The notes under the pieces were generated by a model. The model was not told where the DNA came from and searched no databases. It saw only the letters and a program-made list of their open reading frames with translations. From Paenibacillus xylanexedens (GTDB lineage: Bacteria > Bacillota > Bacilli > Paenibacillales > Paenibacillaceae): a stretch of DNA of 64,000 nucleotides. Below are positions 1 to 8,460 of the stretch, piece by piece; the first letter of the stretch is position 1, and each line of letters starts with the position of its first letter. The stretch lies in the NCBI RefSeq assembly GCF_007676705.1, contig NZ_VEBF01000001.1, forward strand, positions 62,001 to 126,000. The letters run 5' to 3'. The translations under genes were made by a program, and so were the position numbers.

Positions 1-1688
1 GTGTTTGTCCGGACACCTTCGATCATCTCTTTTACATATAGAAAAGGAGTAGCATCCTCATGGAACAGCTTGTTCTGGAGGATCATTTTCTTAGTCTGTT
101 TGCAAATCTCAGGCCAATGCTGCGGGGGGATTGCCCCATTCGTTTGTTCACGATAAGCAGCTTCATCTACAAATAGTTGTTCATATATGCCTTTCACATC
201 CACGAACTGGAATTTCCGTACACTCTTTCTTAAAGGTTTAAACATGTCTTTCACCAGTTTCTGACGAAGCAGTTCCTCTTCCCTCACTGCAAAGTTAAAG
301 GCACCCTCATCTTTCTCTGCGCTTGTATTCCCATTCTCCCGCGCTGCGTATTTTTCCGCCACATCGAACACAGGCTTTTCTTTGTGCAACATGCGGAAAG
401 CTTCCACGTACTCTTCTGTGTCCAGATAATTCAACTCCTCCAGAACCCAGTCTGCTTCCCGTTCCAGTCGTTCCAGCGAAACGAGTTCTCTCAGCAGCCA
501 TTCCTGCAAAAGAAGTATACGGTTGGACAATGTAAGATTTTGATCCAAACTGTAAAAATGGGTCTTTATTCGGTCTGCAGTGATGAATTCACGTTCCCGA
601 AATTGAATTCCGTTAAACCGCATCCCCTCTCTTCCCAACCACTTACCGTAGTTTTGGAGCACTTGAAGAAATGTCTCGGAAGCTTTGTACTTGATCGCCT
701 CCATACGAGCTTCATATCCCGGATCTCCCTGGGCTGTCAGTACATATTCAATCTGATCAAAGGCATCCTCTGGTCGTACGGAGGAATCCAGCCAATAATT
801 CAGATATTCCTGGAAAGTCGTCTGCTGCATATTCTCTTCACCAAGTTCCGGGAGTACGGTGGAAATATAGCTGGTGAACATCGGATTCGGCGAGAAAAGT
901 ACAATCTGATCTGCTTTGACGGCCTGGCGGTGTTTATAAAGTAAGTAGGCGACTCGCTGCAGCGCAGCTGACGTCTTGCCACTGCCCGCTACCCCCTGAA
1001 CGATAAGCATCCGGCTGCGGTCATCACGAATAATAGCATTTTGTTCCTTCTGAATGGTTGCTACAATGCTCTTCATTTGTGAGTCTGCACCCTTGGCGAG
1101 TACTTGCTGCAACAATTCGTCACCAATCGTCTCAGTTGAATCAAACATGCTATGAAGCTGCCCATGTTGGATCTGGAATTGACGCTTGAGCTCCATCTTT
1201 CCCTCGATTCGTCCTGAAGGTGTGTCATAGCCTGCTGGCCCGGGAGAGTGATCATAGTACAGACTCGCAATTGGTGTTCTCCAGTCATAGATTAGAAAGT
1301 TCAGTCCATCCTCATCCATGAAAGATGATACGCCGATGTAGATCTGTTCAGTAAATGTCATGCCTTTTTCCTTATAGTCGAAACGACCAAAATACGGCGT
1401 TGGAAGCAGTCTCTTTGTATTTTTCCATTGTTGTGTTAATAGCTTGTGCCCGCGCTCCCTCTCGGCCAATACCCTCGACTGCTGATTGATGGTATAGAAT
1501 GCGTCTTCAAAATCCGTGTACGAACCCGTGTTAATCGTCACGTCTTCCCAGAACCGCTTACGAATTTCGGCAGCCTGTTCATGCAGTCCGGCAACCTTCG
1601 GTTCTAACTCGTCGAGTCGTGCCTGAAGTTTGTTCCTCACCTCCACTAGTCTTTCCTCTTCCAACTTCCATTCAACTGTTTTATCCAT
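1..1688 (-). CDS. helD: HelD-like UvrD/Rep-family helicase (RNA polymerase recycling), C-terminus cut by window edge
   Basis: The frame stays open from ATG at 1688 to the left edge, giving about 562 residues; B. subtilis HelD is about 770, so roughly the last quarter is missing. The N-terminus is a charged, helical arm (WKLEEERLVEVRNKLQARL), as in HelD proteins, which push this coiled coil into RNA polymerase. A Walker A motif, GVAGSGKT, lies near residue 230, with a UvrD-type helicase core after it. HelD uses ATP to remove stalled or idle RNA polymerase from DNA in the cytoplasm. The start is supported by AAGGGAG about 10 bases upstream. Seen: arm plus Walker A. Known: HelD family role. Inferred: that this is the housekeeping HelD rather than a resistance-type paralogue. 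Confidence 0.85.
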   Translation of the reverse strand, partial: MDKTVEWKLEEERLVEVRNKLQARLDELEPKVAGLHEQAAEIRKRFWEDVTINTGSYTDFEDAFYTINQQSRVLAERERGHKLLTQQWKNTKRLLPTPYFGRFDYKEKGMTFTEQIYIGVSSFMDEDGLNFLIYDWRTPIASLYYDHSPGPAGYDTPSGRIEGKMELKRQFQIQHGQLHSMFDSTETIGDELLQQVLAKGADSQMKSIVATIQKEQNAIIRDDRSRMLIVQGVAGSGKTSAALQRVAYLLYKHRQAVKADQIVLFSPNPMFTSYISTVLPELGEENMQQTTFQEYLNYWLDSSVRPEDAFDQIEYVLTAQGDPGYEARMEAIKYKASETFLQVLQNYGKWLGREGMRFNGIQFREREFITADRIKTHFYSLDQNLTLSNRILLLQEWLLRELVSLERLEREADWVLEELNYLDTEEYVEAFRMLHKEKPVFDVAEKYAARENGNTSAEKDEGAFNFAVREEELLRQKLVKDMFKPLRKSVRKFQFVDVKGIYEQLFVDEAAYREQTNGAIPPQHWPEICKQTKKMILQNKLFHEDATPFLYVKEMIEGVRTN

Positions 1689-1737
1689 GAATAAGTCCAC
1701 TCCCTTTTCCATTTATTAGGACCCAAAAAAAAGAGCA

Positions 1738-1766
1738 TTGACAAATCGGAATGTCGGATGTAAAAT
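1738..1766 (+). promoter_or_regulatory. SigA-type promoter of an unassigned short transcript
   Basis: TTGACA, 17 bases, TAAAAT. It points away from helD but lies about 340 bases before the next gene, with a possible terminator between. Confidence 0.55.
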
Positions 1767-1782
1767 TAAATTAGGAGAAATA

Positions 1783-1827
1783 ATGATTCACCCTTTACAT
1801 TCAAATGAAATGTCAATTGCGCTATAG
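1783..1827 (+). CDS. Possible 14-residue peptide (MIHPLHSNEMSIAL)
   Basis: ATG at 1783 follows an AGGAGA ribosome-binding site by four bases and a near-consensus promoter, and ends in TAG at 1825-1827. The product has no recognisable family. It could be a leader peptide, or the spacing could be chance; there is no evidence of expression in the sequence itself. Confidence 0.25.
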   Translation: MIHPLHSNEMSIAL

Positions 1828-2047
1828 ATTATATCATGGCTTTTTTTCGCGTTCAATCCTTTTTTTCTCTTCTCTGTCTGAGTTGAACCATACTTTATAT
1901 GGAGTAAGATGTCCCTTGAGCTACACTGGGGGCATTTTTTTATGTTCTATATCCAACCGATTTGGAGATAATGATAGGATTAGGCAAAAGTTTGATAGAA
2001 ATGTGGTACAGGCTGCTTCGTTCGTTATGACATAATAAATGTAAATA

Positions 2048-2066
2048 GGTCACCATACAGGTGGCC
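2048..2066. promoter_or_regulatory. Inverted repeat, candidate operator of the aldo/keto reductase
   Basis: GGTCACC-ATACA-GGTGGCC, seven-base arms with one mismatch and a five-base centre, 33 bases before the reductase start. No adjacent regulator is obviously its partner. Confidence 0.4.
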
Positions 2067-2098
2067 ATAATAAATTTTAGAAAGGATTTGAACATCAT

Positions 2099-3079
2099 AT
2101 GGAATACACAAAACTTGGTAACACAGGCTTGGACGTATCTCGATTTTGCCTGGGATGTATGGGATTCGGGGACGCCAGTAAGTGGGTTCATCAATGGGTA
2201 TTGAATGAAGAGAACTCCCGCCCTGTCATCAAAAAAGCGCTAGATTTAGGCATTAATTTCTTCGATACAGCGAATGTATACTCTTTGGGTACAAGTGAGG
2301 AATATCTTGGTCGGGCATTAAAGGATTATGCCAATCGTGATGAGGTTGTCATTGCAACCAAGATCCACGGACAGATGCATGAGGGGCCCAACGGTTCTGG
2401 CCTTTCGAGAAAAGCCATCATGAGTGAAATAGACAAGAGTCTGAAACGTTTGGAAACGGATTATGTCGACCTGTATATCATCCATCGTTGGGATTACAAT
2501 ACCCCTATTGAAGAAACCATGGAAGCTTTACATGATGTGGTGAAGTCCGGTAAAGCGAGATACATTGGAGCTTCAGCGATGTTCGCATGGCAGTTCCAAA
2601 AGGCATTGCATGTGGCCGAGAGAAATGGTTGGACCAAGTTCGTTTCCATGCAAAACCACTTAAACCTCATCTATCGTGAAGAAGAACGCGAGATGCTTCC
2701 TCTGTGCAAGGAAGAAAAGATTGGTGTCACTCCCTACAGTCCTCTGGCTTCAGGCAGGTTAACCCGTGACTGGTCTGTAACCACGCTTCGTTCCGAGACA
2801 GACGAAGTGCAAAAATCCAAGTATAACGGAACCAGTGATGCGGATCGACTTGTTGTCGAGCGGGTTGCATCCATTGCAGAAAAGTATGGTGTTCCTCGCA
2901 CACACATTGCACTTGCCTGGTTATTACAAAAAGATACTGTGGCGGCTCCGATTATCGGTGCCACCAAATTATCGCATCTGGATGATGCTGTAGGTGCTCT
3001 GTCTGTTAAGTTGACCACAGAAGATGTTACGTTCCTTGAAGAGCCATACGTACCTCACCCTGTAGTAGGTCATAAATAA
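2099..3079 (+). CDS. Aldo/keto reductase, 326 aa
   Basis: A full-length cytosolic NADPH-dependent aldo/keto reductase that would reduce aldehydes or ketones to alcohols; the substrate is not evident. The N-terminal strand MEYTKLGNTGLDVSRFCLG is the usual family opening. The catalytic tetrad is visible as FFDTANVY (Asp and Tyr), ATKIHG (Lys) and IIHRWD (His). The C-terminal part PIIGATKLSHLDDA matches the family's cofactor-phosphate loop. The start ATG at 2099 follows GAAAGGA. It is monocistronic, ended by a hairpin terminator at 3094. An inverted repeat at 2048 suggests specific repression. Many genomes have several such enzymes and I cannot place this one in a pathway. Confidence 0.9.
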   Translation: MEYTKLGNTGLDVSRFCLGCMGFGDASKWVHQWVLNEENSRPVIKKALDLGINFFDTANVYSLGTSEEYLGRALKDYANRDEVVIATKIHGQMHEGPNGSGLSRKAIMSEIDKSLKRLETDYVDLYIIHRWDYNTPIEETMEALHDVVKSGKARYIGASAMFAWQFQKALHVAERNGWTKFVSMQNHLNLIYREEEREMLPLCKEEKIGVTPYSPLASGRLTRDWSVTTLRSETDEVQKSKYNGTSDADRLVVERVASIAEKYGVPRTHIALAWLLQKDTVAAPIIGATKLSHLDDAVGALSVKLTTEDVTFLEEPYVPHPVVGHK

Positions 3080-3093
3080 TGGTGTAATATACC

Positions 3094-3140
3094 GAAGACC
3101 CTTAACTTCCGAATCTGGAAGTTAGGGGTCTTCTTTTTTT
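3094..3140 (+). terminator. Intrinsic terminator after the aldo/keto reductase
   Basis: GAAGACCCTTAACTTCC pairs with GGAAGTTAGGGGTCTTC across a six-base loop, followed by eight T. The A/T content on both sides is modest, so it is mainly + strand. Confidence 0.85.
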
Positions 3141-3150
3141 TCATCGCGAT

Positions 3151-3522
3151 TTATTTACGCCAAAATGTTGAACAGTCTGCCTTATCCGCGATATTGAACT
3201 CAATCATTCGCTCAAGTAACGAAAAATCAATTTCCTGTTTCCACTTCATTCGAACCAATTCTTTGGTGTGATCATAACCCGCCTGAGTGATCTCTTCCGA
3301 AAAACGATTAATTCCTGCCTTCTCGGGAGCAACAGCCAAATGTTGCTTGGATACACTGAAGCCAATGATAAAGGTCTCGTGATCGGTAAACATCGGTTGA
3401 TTCCATGCTATTTTTTGCTTTAGATTCGGGAATTTTTCAGTAATCCAGTTCAAGACTTCTTCCGTCCGTGCCTGATGTTCCGGGTTATCGATACGTGCTA
3501 TAAATTCTGCAAAGGTCTCCAT
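3151..3522 (-). CDS. DUF1801 / YdhG-type protein (frataxin-like iron chaperone fold), 123 aa
   Basis: A small cytosolic protein of the DUF1801 family. Diagnostic parts are the opening FAEFIARIDNPEHQARTEEVL, the central KQKIAWNQPMF and the AVAPEKAGINRF stretch. In B. subtilis the relative YdhG (Fra) has a frataxin-like fold and is reported to deliver iron for Fe-S and heme synthesis. Length is normal for the family. ATG at 3522 follows GGGGGAAAG. It stands alone, convergent with the aldo/keto reductase, with no Fur box in front of it. Family assignment is from sequence pattern; the iron role is by analogy. Confidence 0.8.
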   Translation of the reverse strand: METFAEFIARIDNPEHQARTEEVLNWITEKFPNLKQKIAWNQPMFTDHETFIIGFSVSKQHLAVAPEKAGINRFSEEITQAGYDHTKELVRMKWKQEIDFSLLERMIEFNIADKADCSTFWRK

Positions 3523-3621
3523 TGCTTTCCCCCTATATCAATAAATATACTGCTTCTTTTGCCCCATTCGATCTCATTCTATCATGAATCCATCAACCGA
3601 ATCTAACGAGATCATAAGAAA

Positions 3622-3662
3622 ACAAGCAAGCAACTGACCTTGGTGGCCAGCTACTTGCTTGT
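3622..3662 (-). terminator. Terminator after adhA
   Basis: Minus-strand stem ACAAGCAAGTAGCTG / CAGTTGCTTGCTTGT with two G-T wobbles, followed by TTTTCTT. It lies 35 bases past the adhA stop. Confidence 0.75.
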
Positions 3663-3696
3663 CTACTCATGCAACGAGTTATTACTTACTTCACAA

Positions 3697-4737
3697 TTAC
3701 ATTGTGCTGATATCAATAACAAAGCGATATTTCACGTCGGAAGCCAGTACACGTTTGTAAGCTTCGTCAATCTGATCGGCCGAGATGACCTCAATGTTAG
3801 GCGCAATATCATGTTCCGCACAGAAATCGAGCATTTCCTGCGTTTCACGAATGCCACCAATCATTGAACCTGCGAATGACCGGCGATGACCGATGAGAGA
3901 GAATACGTTAACAGCTAATGGCTCTGCTGGAGCACCCACGTTCACGAGAGTACCATCCAGCGTGAGCAGTGAGAAATAAGCGTTAATATCAATATTCGCA
4001 CTTACTGTGTTAATCATCAGATCAAAAGTCCCTGCAAGTTTTTCGAACGTTTCCTGTTCGCTTGTTGCGTAGTAGTGATCTGCACCAAATTGCAGTCCAT
4101 CTTCTTTTTTACTCAAGGACTGGGAAAGAACCGTTACTTCGGCGCCCATCGCATGTGCAATTTTAACAGCCATATGTCCTAGGCCACCCATACCTACAAC
4201 GGCAACCTTCTTACCTGGGCCAGCTCCCCAGTGATGCAGCGGTGAATACGTCGTAATACCTGCACACAGCAAAGGTGCAGCAGCGTCCAGTGCAATGTTA
4301 TCCGGGATGCGAACGATGAAATCCTCGATTACAACAATATGGGTAGAATATCCACCTTGCGTAGGTTCACCATATTTGTCTACACCAGCGTAGGTAGGAA
4401 TATTTCCTTTGAGACAGTATTGCTCTTCACCTTTGCGGCAGTTATCACATTCACCACAAGAGTCAACCATACATCCGACCCCTACTCGGTCACCGACCTT
4501 GTATTTGGATACTCCGGTTCCTACATCTGTTACAATCCCGGCAATCTCGTGTCCAGGAACAAGCGGATAATTCACAGGACCCCATTCACCGTGGGCAGTA
4601 TGGATGTCAGAATGGCAGATACCGGCATATTTAATCTCGATTAATACATCATTCGTATCCAGATCACGTCGTTTAATTTCAGCACTTCGGAATTGTTGGT
4701 CTGGTCCGTCAACTGCTCTGGCTTTAGCTATAATCAA
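3697..4737 (-). CDS. adhA: Zinc-dependent NAD(P)-alcohol dehydrogenase, AdhA-like, 346 aa
   Basis: A medium-chain dehydrogenase that interconverts alcohols and aldehydes, probably detoxifying aldehydes. Catalytic zinc ligands are visible (C41 in AGICHSD, H63-E64 in PGHE), as are the four structural-zinc cysteines in [17 protein letters not shown]. The Rossmann loop is [11 protein letters not shown]. Length is normal. The gene is divergent from a MerR-type regulator with a 19-bp-spacer promoter between them, the same arrangement as B. subtilis adhA with adhR, where AdhR senses reactive aldehydes such as formaldehyde or methylglyoxal through a cysteine. Seen: motifs and divergent layout. Inferred: induction by electrophiles. 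Confidence 0.9.
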   Translation of the reverse strand: MIIAKARAVDGPDQQFRSAEIKRRDLDTNDVLIEIKYAGICHSDIHTAHGEWGPVNYPLVPGHEIAGIVTDVGTGVSKYKVGDRVGVGCMVDSCGECDNCRKGEEQYCLKGNIPTYAGVDKYGEPTQGGYSTHIVVIEDFIVRIPDNIALDAAAPLLCAGITTYSPLHHWGAGPGKKVAVVGMGGLGHMAVKIAHAMGAEVTVLSQSLSKKEDGLQFGADHYYATSEQETFEKLAGTFDLMINTVSANIDINAYFSLLTLDGTLVNVGAPAEPLAVNVFSLIGHRRSFAGSMIGGIRETQEMLDFCAEHDIAPNIEVISADQIDEAYKRVLASDVKYRFVIDISTM

Positions 4738-4772
4738 TGTAATAACCTCCTAGTAATTTAAAGTTCAAAATA

Positions 4773-4803
4773 ATCTTACCCCCTCTAGTTAACTCTAGGT
4801 CAA
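4773..4803 (-). promoter_or_regulatory. adhA promoter with MerR-type 19-bp spacer and operator
   Basis: On the minus strand TTGACC, 19 bases, TAAGAT. The overlong spacer contains the palindrome CCTAGAGTTAACTAGAGG (4782-4799). Long 19-20-bp spacers with a central palindrome are the hallmark of MerR-activated promoters. Confidence 0.85.
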
Positions 4804-4837
4804 ATATTTATCTTACTTTTTTTATCTCCAACTCACT

Positions 4838-4867
4838 TTGACATGTTGTAATGCAGCATGGTAGAAT
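4838..4867 (+). promoter_or_regulatory. adhR promoter
   Basis: TTGACA, 18 bases, TAGAAT on the + strand, 58 bases before the adhR start. Confidence 0.7.
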
Positions 4868-4881
4868 TCACTCGGATCAAT

Positions 4882-4899
4882 CCTAGAGTTAACTCGAAG
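4882..4899 (+). promoter_or_regulatory. Second AdhR operator, downstream of the adhR promoter
   Basis: CCTAGAGTTAACTCGAAG matches the palindrome at the adhA promoter. Placed about 15 bases after the -10 box, it would fit autorepression of adhR. Confidence 0.65.
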
Positions 4900-4924
4900 T
4901 CTACCCCCTGTGGAAAGGAATTTT

Positions 4925-5344
4925 ATGAAAATGACCTATTCAATCGGTGAAGTTGCCAAAAAATTAGACCTTACGGTATATACATTGCGTTACTACGATA
5001 AGGAAGGACTCATGCCTTTTGTAGAACGTACGACGAGCGGTACACGTTTGTTCAAAGATTCTGACATTGACTTTCTAAAGATCATCCAATGTCTGAAGCT
5101 GACCGGGATGCCTATTAAGGACATCAAAGACTTCATTGAATGGTGTTCTGAAGGGGATTCCACACTGAAGCAAAGATATGACATGTTCACAGAGCGAAAA
5201 GCTAGCGTAGAAGCGCAGATGGAGGAATTAAGAAGGACCATGGAGGTCATTGAGCACAAATGCGCATACTACGAGACTGCTTTGGAGGCTGGGACTGAAG
5301 AGATTCACAAAGTTAAATCAATAGAAAATGCCATTACCAATTGA
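4925..5344 (+). CDS. adhR: MerR-family regulator, AdhR-like aldehyde/thiol-stress sensor, 139 aa
   Basis: The winged-helix N-terminus is typical of MerR proteins (YSIGEVAKKLDLTVYTLRYYDKEG), followed by a dimerisation coiled coil from about residue 85. A cysteine in FLKIIQCLKLTGM (C56 counted from this start) sits where B. subtilis AdhR has its redox- and aldehyde-sensing cysteine. The ATG at 4925 follows GGAAAGGAA by four bases; ATG at 4931 is equally possible, while a GTG at 4910 lies upstream of the ribosome site and is unlikely. It is divergent from adhA, with one operator-like palindrome in the adhA promoter and one in its own leader. A matching palindrome at 44847 suggests a wider regulon. 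Confidence 0.85.
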   Translation: MKMTYSIGEVAKKLDLTVYTLRYYDKEGLMPFVERTTSGTRLFKDSDIDFLKIIQCLKLTGMPIKDIKDFIEWCSEGDSTLKQRYDMFTERKASVEAQMEELRRTMEVIEHKCAYYETALEAGTEEIHKVKSIENAITN

Positions 5345-5374
5345 TGTTATATGCTTTTATTCTAAAATTGACGC

Positions 5375-5422
5375 AAAAAAAAGTAGCTTGAAGTCCGCTA
5401 ACGGATTTCAAGCTACTTTTTT
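5375..5422. terminator. Bidirectional terminator between adhR and the tetR-family gene
   Basis: AAAAAAGTAGCTTGAAGTCCG pairs with CGGATTTCAAGCTACTTTTTT around CTAA; A run on one side and T run on the other fit convergent use. Confidence 0.85.
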
Positions 5423-5494
5423 GGGTACGTCTCTACCCGCCATATGAATAGCAGTTTAGGAATGCTCATTCTATTACGTGTAGAACTAGCTGTA

Positions 5495-6073
5495 TCATTT
5501 TTCCAAAAGTTTCATCGATATATGGATAATGCGATTTAATTTTTCTTTATCCATCGAAGTTCTTGCCATGGCTCGTATGCCCACGGAAGTATTGTGAAGG
5601 TACTCTGCCATTTCCTTCGCATCCTGAGTTGAGGAGAACTCTCCATCCCGCTGTCCCCATTCAATAATCTGCTCGAACATCCGCTCTGCTACATTAAATG
5701 ATTCAAGAGATCGGGAGTCCACCTCCGTATCACGTGGACCCAGCTCCACCGCCGAATTCACGATCAGGCAACCCGATGGCGTATCCTCTGCTTCGCTGAT
5801 CATAACTTCGAAAATTTTATGCAGTGCTTCCACTGCTGTCTTGGACGCTTTGATCTCTGCGAGCAATGTATTGCTGACCTTACCATTGTAACGATCCATT
5901 GCCTGCAAAAACAACGAATGTTTGTCGTCAAACGTATCATATATACTTCTGCGATGAATCCCCATATGCTCAACCAGGTCACTCATCGACGTCTTCTCGT
6001 AACCTTGTTCCCAGAAGATCTTCATTGCTTTATCCAATACTTCGTTTACTTCAAACTCTTTACTCCTAGCCAT
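5495..6073 (-). CDS. TetR/AcrR-family repressor, 192 aa
   Basis: The N-terminal helix-turn-helix is clear (KAMKIFWEQGYEKTSMSDLVEHMGIHRRSIYDTF), followed by an all-helical ligand/dimer domain. Length is normal. ATG at 6073 follows GGGAGGG. The gene is divergent from the AraC-type gene at 6276. A promoter reading TTTACT-17-TAGATT lies at 6095-6123 on the minus strand. Such regulators usually repress a neighbouring enzyme or pump; the only nearby candidates are the AraC gene and namA. The ligand cannot be told from the sequence. Confidence 0.85.
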   Translation of the reverse strand: MARSKEFEVNEVLDKAMKIFWEQGYEKTSMSDLVEHMGIHRRSIYDTFDDKHSLFLQAMDRYNGKVSNTLLAEIKASKTAVEALHKIFEVMISEAEDTPSGCLIVNSAVELGPRDTEVDSRSLESFNVAERMFEQIIEWGQRDGEFSSTQDAKEMAEYLHNTSVGIRAMARTSMDKEKLNRIIHISMKLLEK

Positions 6074-6094
6074 TTTGACTTCCCTCCCAAAATC

Positions 6095-6123
6095 AATCTA
6101 ACACATCGGGAACGATCAGTAAA
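6095..6123 (-). promoter_or_regulatory. Promoter of the tetR-family gene
   Basis: Minus strand TTTACT, 17 bases, TAGATT, 22 bases before the start codon. Confidence 0.5.
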
Positions 6124-6275
6124 TAAAATAGGGACTTGTGAATATTCAGCTGGCAAATAACATATCTTATCCATTCACCTCAAATGTTTGCCTATTCCTA
6201 TCCGTTTTCTACCGCCTTGGGTCAATCTACGATAGAATGTGGTTATTATGTTGTGAGAAAAAAAGGAGAACTTTC

Positions 6276-7199
6276 ATGTCTGATCAAATACACGAACAAC
6301 AGAACGAATTAGCCACACTCATTGACCGTTTTTCTGACAAGGACGGGGTGCATTCTACTGCCATTCCCTCCTTATTTTTAATCCGCGAATCTGTCGTTAC
6401 GGAACCCCTATTCAGAGTTAATGAACCGTCCTTCTGCATTATCGTTCAGGGCGAAAAAGAGGTACTCCTGGGACAGGATCGTTTCCGTTATGGTCCAGGA
6501 AGTTATATCGTCGCAACCGTTGATTTGCCAGTTAGTGGACAAGTCATTCAGGCCTCGCCTGAAGCTCCTTACCTGGCGCTAAAACTTGAGTTTACATCCA
6601 GTGAAATTCTGGAGGTATTAAACCATTCCGACTTCCCTACAAAACCGCTGAAAAATGCGAGAAGGGCCATGTTTGTCAGCCAAACTGAATCGTCTCTGCT
6701 GGACGCGGTCGTCAGGTTGGCCCGACTACTGGAAGAACATTCGGAAGATATCCCACTACTCGCACCTTTGTTCAAGAAGGAAATTCTCTATAGAGTATTG
6801 AAAGGTCCCCATGGGGTTGCCCTAGAACAAGCTACAATGGAGGGCAGCCACACGTATCGAGTCAAAGACGTCATTCAATATATTATGAATCACTCTGATC
6901 AGAATTTCAGGGTTGAGGAATTGGCCCACTTGGCGAATATGAGCACTGCCTCGCTGTATAGACACTTTAAAGAAGTGACTGCCATGAGTCCAATTCAGTT
7001 TCAAAAACAACTCAGGCTTCAGGAAGCTCGACGCTTGTTATTATCTAAGTCCACCGATGCAGCAGATGTAGCATTTCAGGTAGGTTACGAGAGCCCTTCC
7101 CAATTCAGTCGTGAATACTCCCGCATGTTCGGTTTTCCGCCCCGGGAAGATATCAAACGTCTGAGAGGTAAAACCGATGAATCGACAACGATCTCCTGA
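6276..7199 (+). CDS. AraC-family regulator with N-terminal AraC_N (YqhC-like) domain, 307 aa
   Basis: The first half is a cupin-like AraC_N domain (EPLFRVNEPSFCIIVQGEKEVLLGQDRF... then PGSYIVATVDLPVSGQV), typical of regulators such as YqhC that control aldehyde reductases. The C-terminal double helix-turn-helix is complete (FRVEELAHLANMSTASLYRHF and ADVAFQVGYESPSQFSREYSRMFG). The frame runs 46 codons further upstream, but ATG at 6276 has AAAGGAG eight bases before it and starts at the normal family length, so I chose it. It lies beside the tetR-family gene and namA; a role in reactive carbonyl response is an inference from the domain type. Confidence 0.85.
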   Translation: MSDQIHEQQNELATLIDRFSDKDGVHSTAIPSLFLIRESVVTEPLFRVNEPSFCIIVQGEKEVLLGQDRFRYGPGSYIVATVDLPVSGQVIQASPEAPYLALKLEFTSSEILEVLNHSDFPTKPLKNARRAMFVSQTESSLLDAVVRLARLLEEHSEDIPLLAPLFKKEILYRVLKGPHGVALEQATMEGSHTYRVKDVIQYIMNHSDQNFRVEELAHLANMSTASLYRHFKEVTAMSPIQFQKQLRLQEARRLLLSKSTDAADVAFQVGYESPSQFSREYSRMFGFPPREDIKRLRGKTDESTTIS

Positions 7200-7245
7200 C
7201 TGTTACTCGCTAATATCATTCCTTCACATCGTTTAGTTTAACCAA

Positions 7246-7285
7246 AAAAAGGACTCCTTCTGTTTTGGCAGTCGGAGTCCTTTCT
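7246..7285. terminator. Bidirectional terminator between the AraC gene and namA
   Basis: AAAAAGGACTCC pairs with GGAGTCCTTT; convergent genes on both sides. Confidence 0.8.
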
Positions 7286-7308
7286 TATCCATATTTTAAT
7301 GCAGATTA

Positions 7309-8331
7309 TTAAAAACCAGTCGTATATTGTTTTGGAACGTCCGTTGTCTTGCGCAAAGCAGACGCAGCTTCCAATGCCCAGTAAGGATTTCTTAACAGCC
7401 CTCTTCCGACTGCAACGAGATCAGCTTCTTCATTTCCGATAACTGCATTCGCCAATTTCGGGTCGTCCAGTCTTCCAACAGCAATCACGGGCACATCAAG
7501 AGCTTCTTTGATTGCTTTAGCGAGAGGTACTTGATAAGCTGCGTGAGTTCCTGGTCTGCCCGATGCACCAATAGGTCCCTCGCCACCAGATGAGATATCG
7601 AACAGGTCCACGCCTGCCTCTTGATATGCCTTGGCAAACTCGGAACTTTCTTCAATTCCATAACCACCTTCGACGTATTCTTTTGCTGAAATACGCATCA
7701 TCAGGGGCATGTCTTTTGGCATCTCTGCCTTTGCAGCCTGAATGATCTCCCTGCCGAATAAAGTTAAATCTTGTCCATATTCGTCTTCGCGCTTGTTCGT
7801 TAGTGGAGAATGGAACTGATGAATCAGATAGCCATGTGCGCCATGAAGCTCAATCGCATCAAATCCAGCTTTCACTGCACGCGCTACTGCACTACGGAAC
7901 TTTTCAACCATTCCTTTTACTTCGTCCGTTGTAAGCGCTCGAGGTTGCTTGGAATTCTCATCAAAGGCGATCGCGGACGGAGCTACTGGAACCTCGGCAT
8001 CTTCTGCTTTGCGGCCCGCATGAGCAATCTGAATACCAACCTTGGCACCATAACTGTGACACGCATCTACGATCCGCTTCAGAGCTGGGATCTGTTCATC
8101 TGACCATAACCCAAGATCATAGTCTGAAATTCGGCCATCTGGTTCCACATCTGTCATTTCAATGATAATGAAACCTGTTCCCCCCACGGCACGACTAACG
8201 TAGTGCATATAATGCCAATCTGTTGCTATACCATCTTTTTGCTCAACTGAATATTGGCACATTGGAGCCATTACGACACGGTTTTTAAGCTCTAGGCTTT
8301 TAAAAGAATATGGACTAAACAAATCTGTCAT
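7309..8331 (-). CDS. namA: NADPH dehydrogenase NamA, YqjM-type old yellow enzyme, 340 aa
   Basis: An FMN-dependent ene-reductase that reduces activated C=C bonds and quinones with NADPH, a detoxifying cytosolic enzyme. Hallmarks of the YqjM class are visible: C25 and Y27 in MAPMCQYS, and the His-His pair in ELHGAHGYLIHQFHSP. RPGTHAAYQVPLAKAIK and AVGRGLLRNPYWAL give the FMN phosphate-binding end. Length matches YqjM (338). The frame extends ten codons upstream, but AAAAGGGGAG lies inside that extension, making ATG 8331 the start. Its promoter contains a palindrome also found at the nearby SDR promoter, so the MarR protein encoded at 9639 probably controls it. Confidence 0.92.
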   Translation of the reverse strand: MTDLFSPYSFKSLELKNRVVMAPMCQYSVEQKDGIATDWHYMHYVSRAVGGTGFIIIEMTDVEPDGRISDYDLGLWSDEQIPALKRIVDACHSYGAKVGIQIAHAGRKAEDAEVPVAPSAIAFDENSKQPRALTTDEVKGMVEKFRSAVARAVKAGFDAIELHGAHGYLIHQFHSPLTNKREDEYGQDLTLFGREIIQAAKAEMPKDMPLMMRISAKEYVEGGYGIEESSEFAKAYQEAGVDLFDISSGGEGPIGASGRPGTHAAYQVPLAKAIKEALDVPVIAVGRLDDPKLANAVIGNEEADLVAVGRGLLRNPYWALEAASALRKTTDVPKQYTTGF

Positions 8332-8363
8332 CAAAATAAAACTCCCCTTTTCATGAATCACGT

Positions 8364-8394
8364 ATAATAAAATGCATGCGCAAGCATTGAAACA
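8364..8394 (-). promoter_or_regulatory. namA promoter with candidate MarR operator
   Basis: Minus strand TTTCAA, 17 bases, TATTAT. The spacer is filled by AATGCTTGCGCATGCATT (8371-8388), a palindrome with one mismatch in nine, shared with the site at 9542. Confidence 0.65.
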
Positions 8395-8460
8395 GTGCCT
8401 ACACTTAATAATTCCGTATGATTAAGAACTCACATGTATCTTTTACTTCATTTACTTCAT

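Larger units (their letters stand above)
1689..2098. other. 410-base intergenic region with a possible short transcription unit and an operator-like repeat
   Basis: Between the divergent helD and aldo/keto reductase genes. On the + strand there is a near-consensus promoter (TTGACA 1738-1743, 17-base spacer, TAAAAT 1761-1766), then AGGAGA at 1773-1778 and a 14-codon frame 1783-1827. A hairpin followed by seven T lies at about 1909-1938 (ATGTCCC / GGGGGCAT). A second inverted repeat, GGTCACC-ATACA-GGTGGCC, sits at 2048-2066. No longer gene is visible. Confidence 0.6.

Noticed and set aside
384..944. Open frame of 186 codons on the + strand inside helD
   Set aside because: It is antisense to a clearly coding helicase frame, lacks a ribosome-binding site and has no domain.
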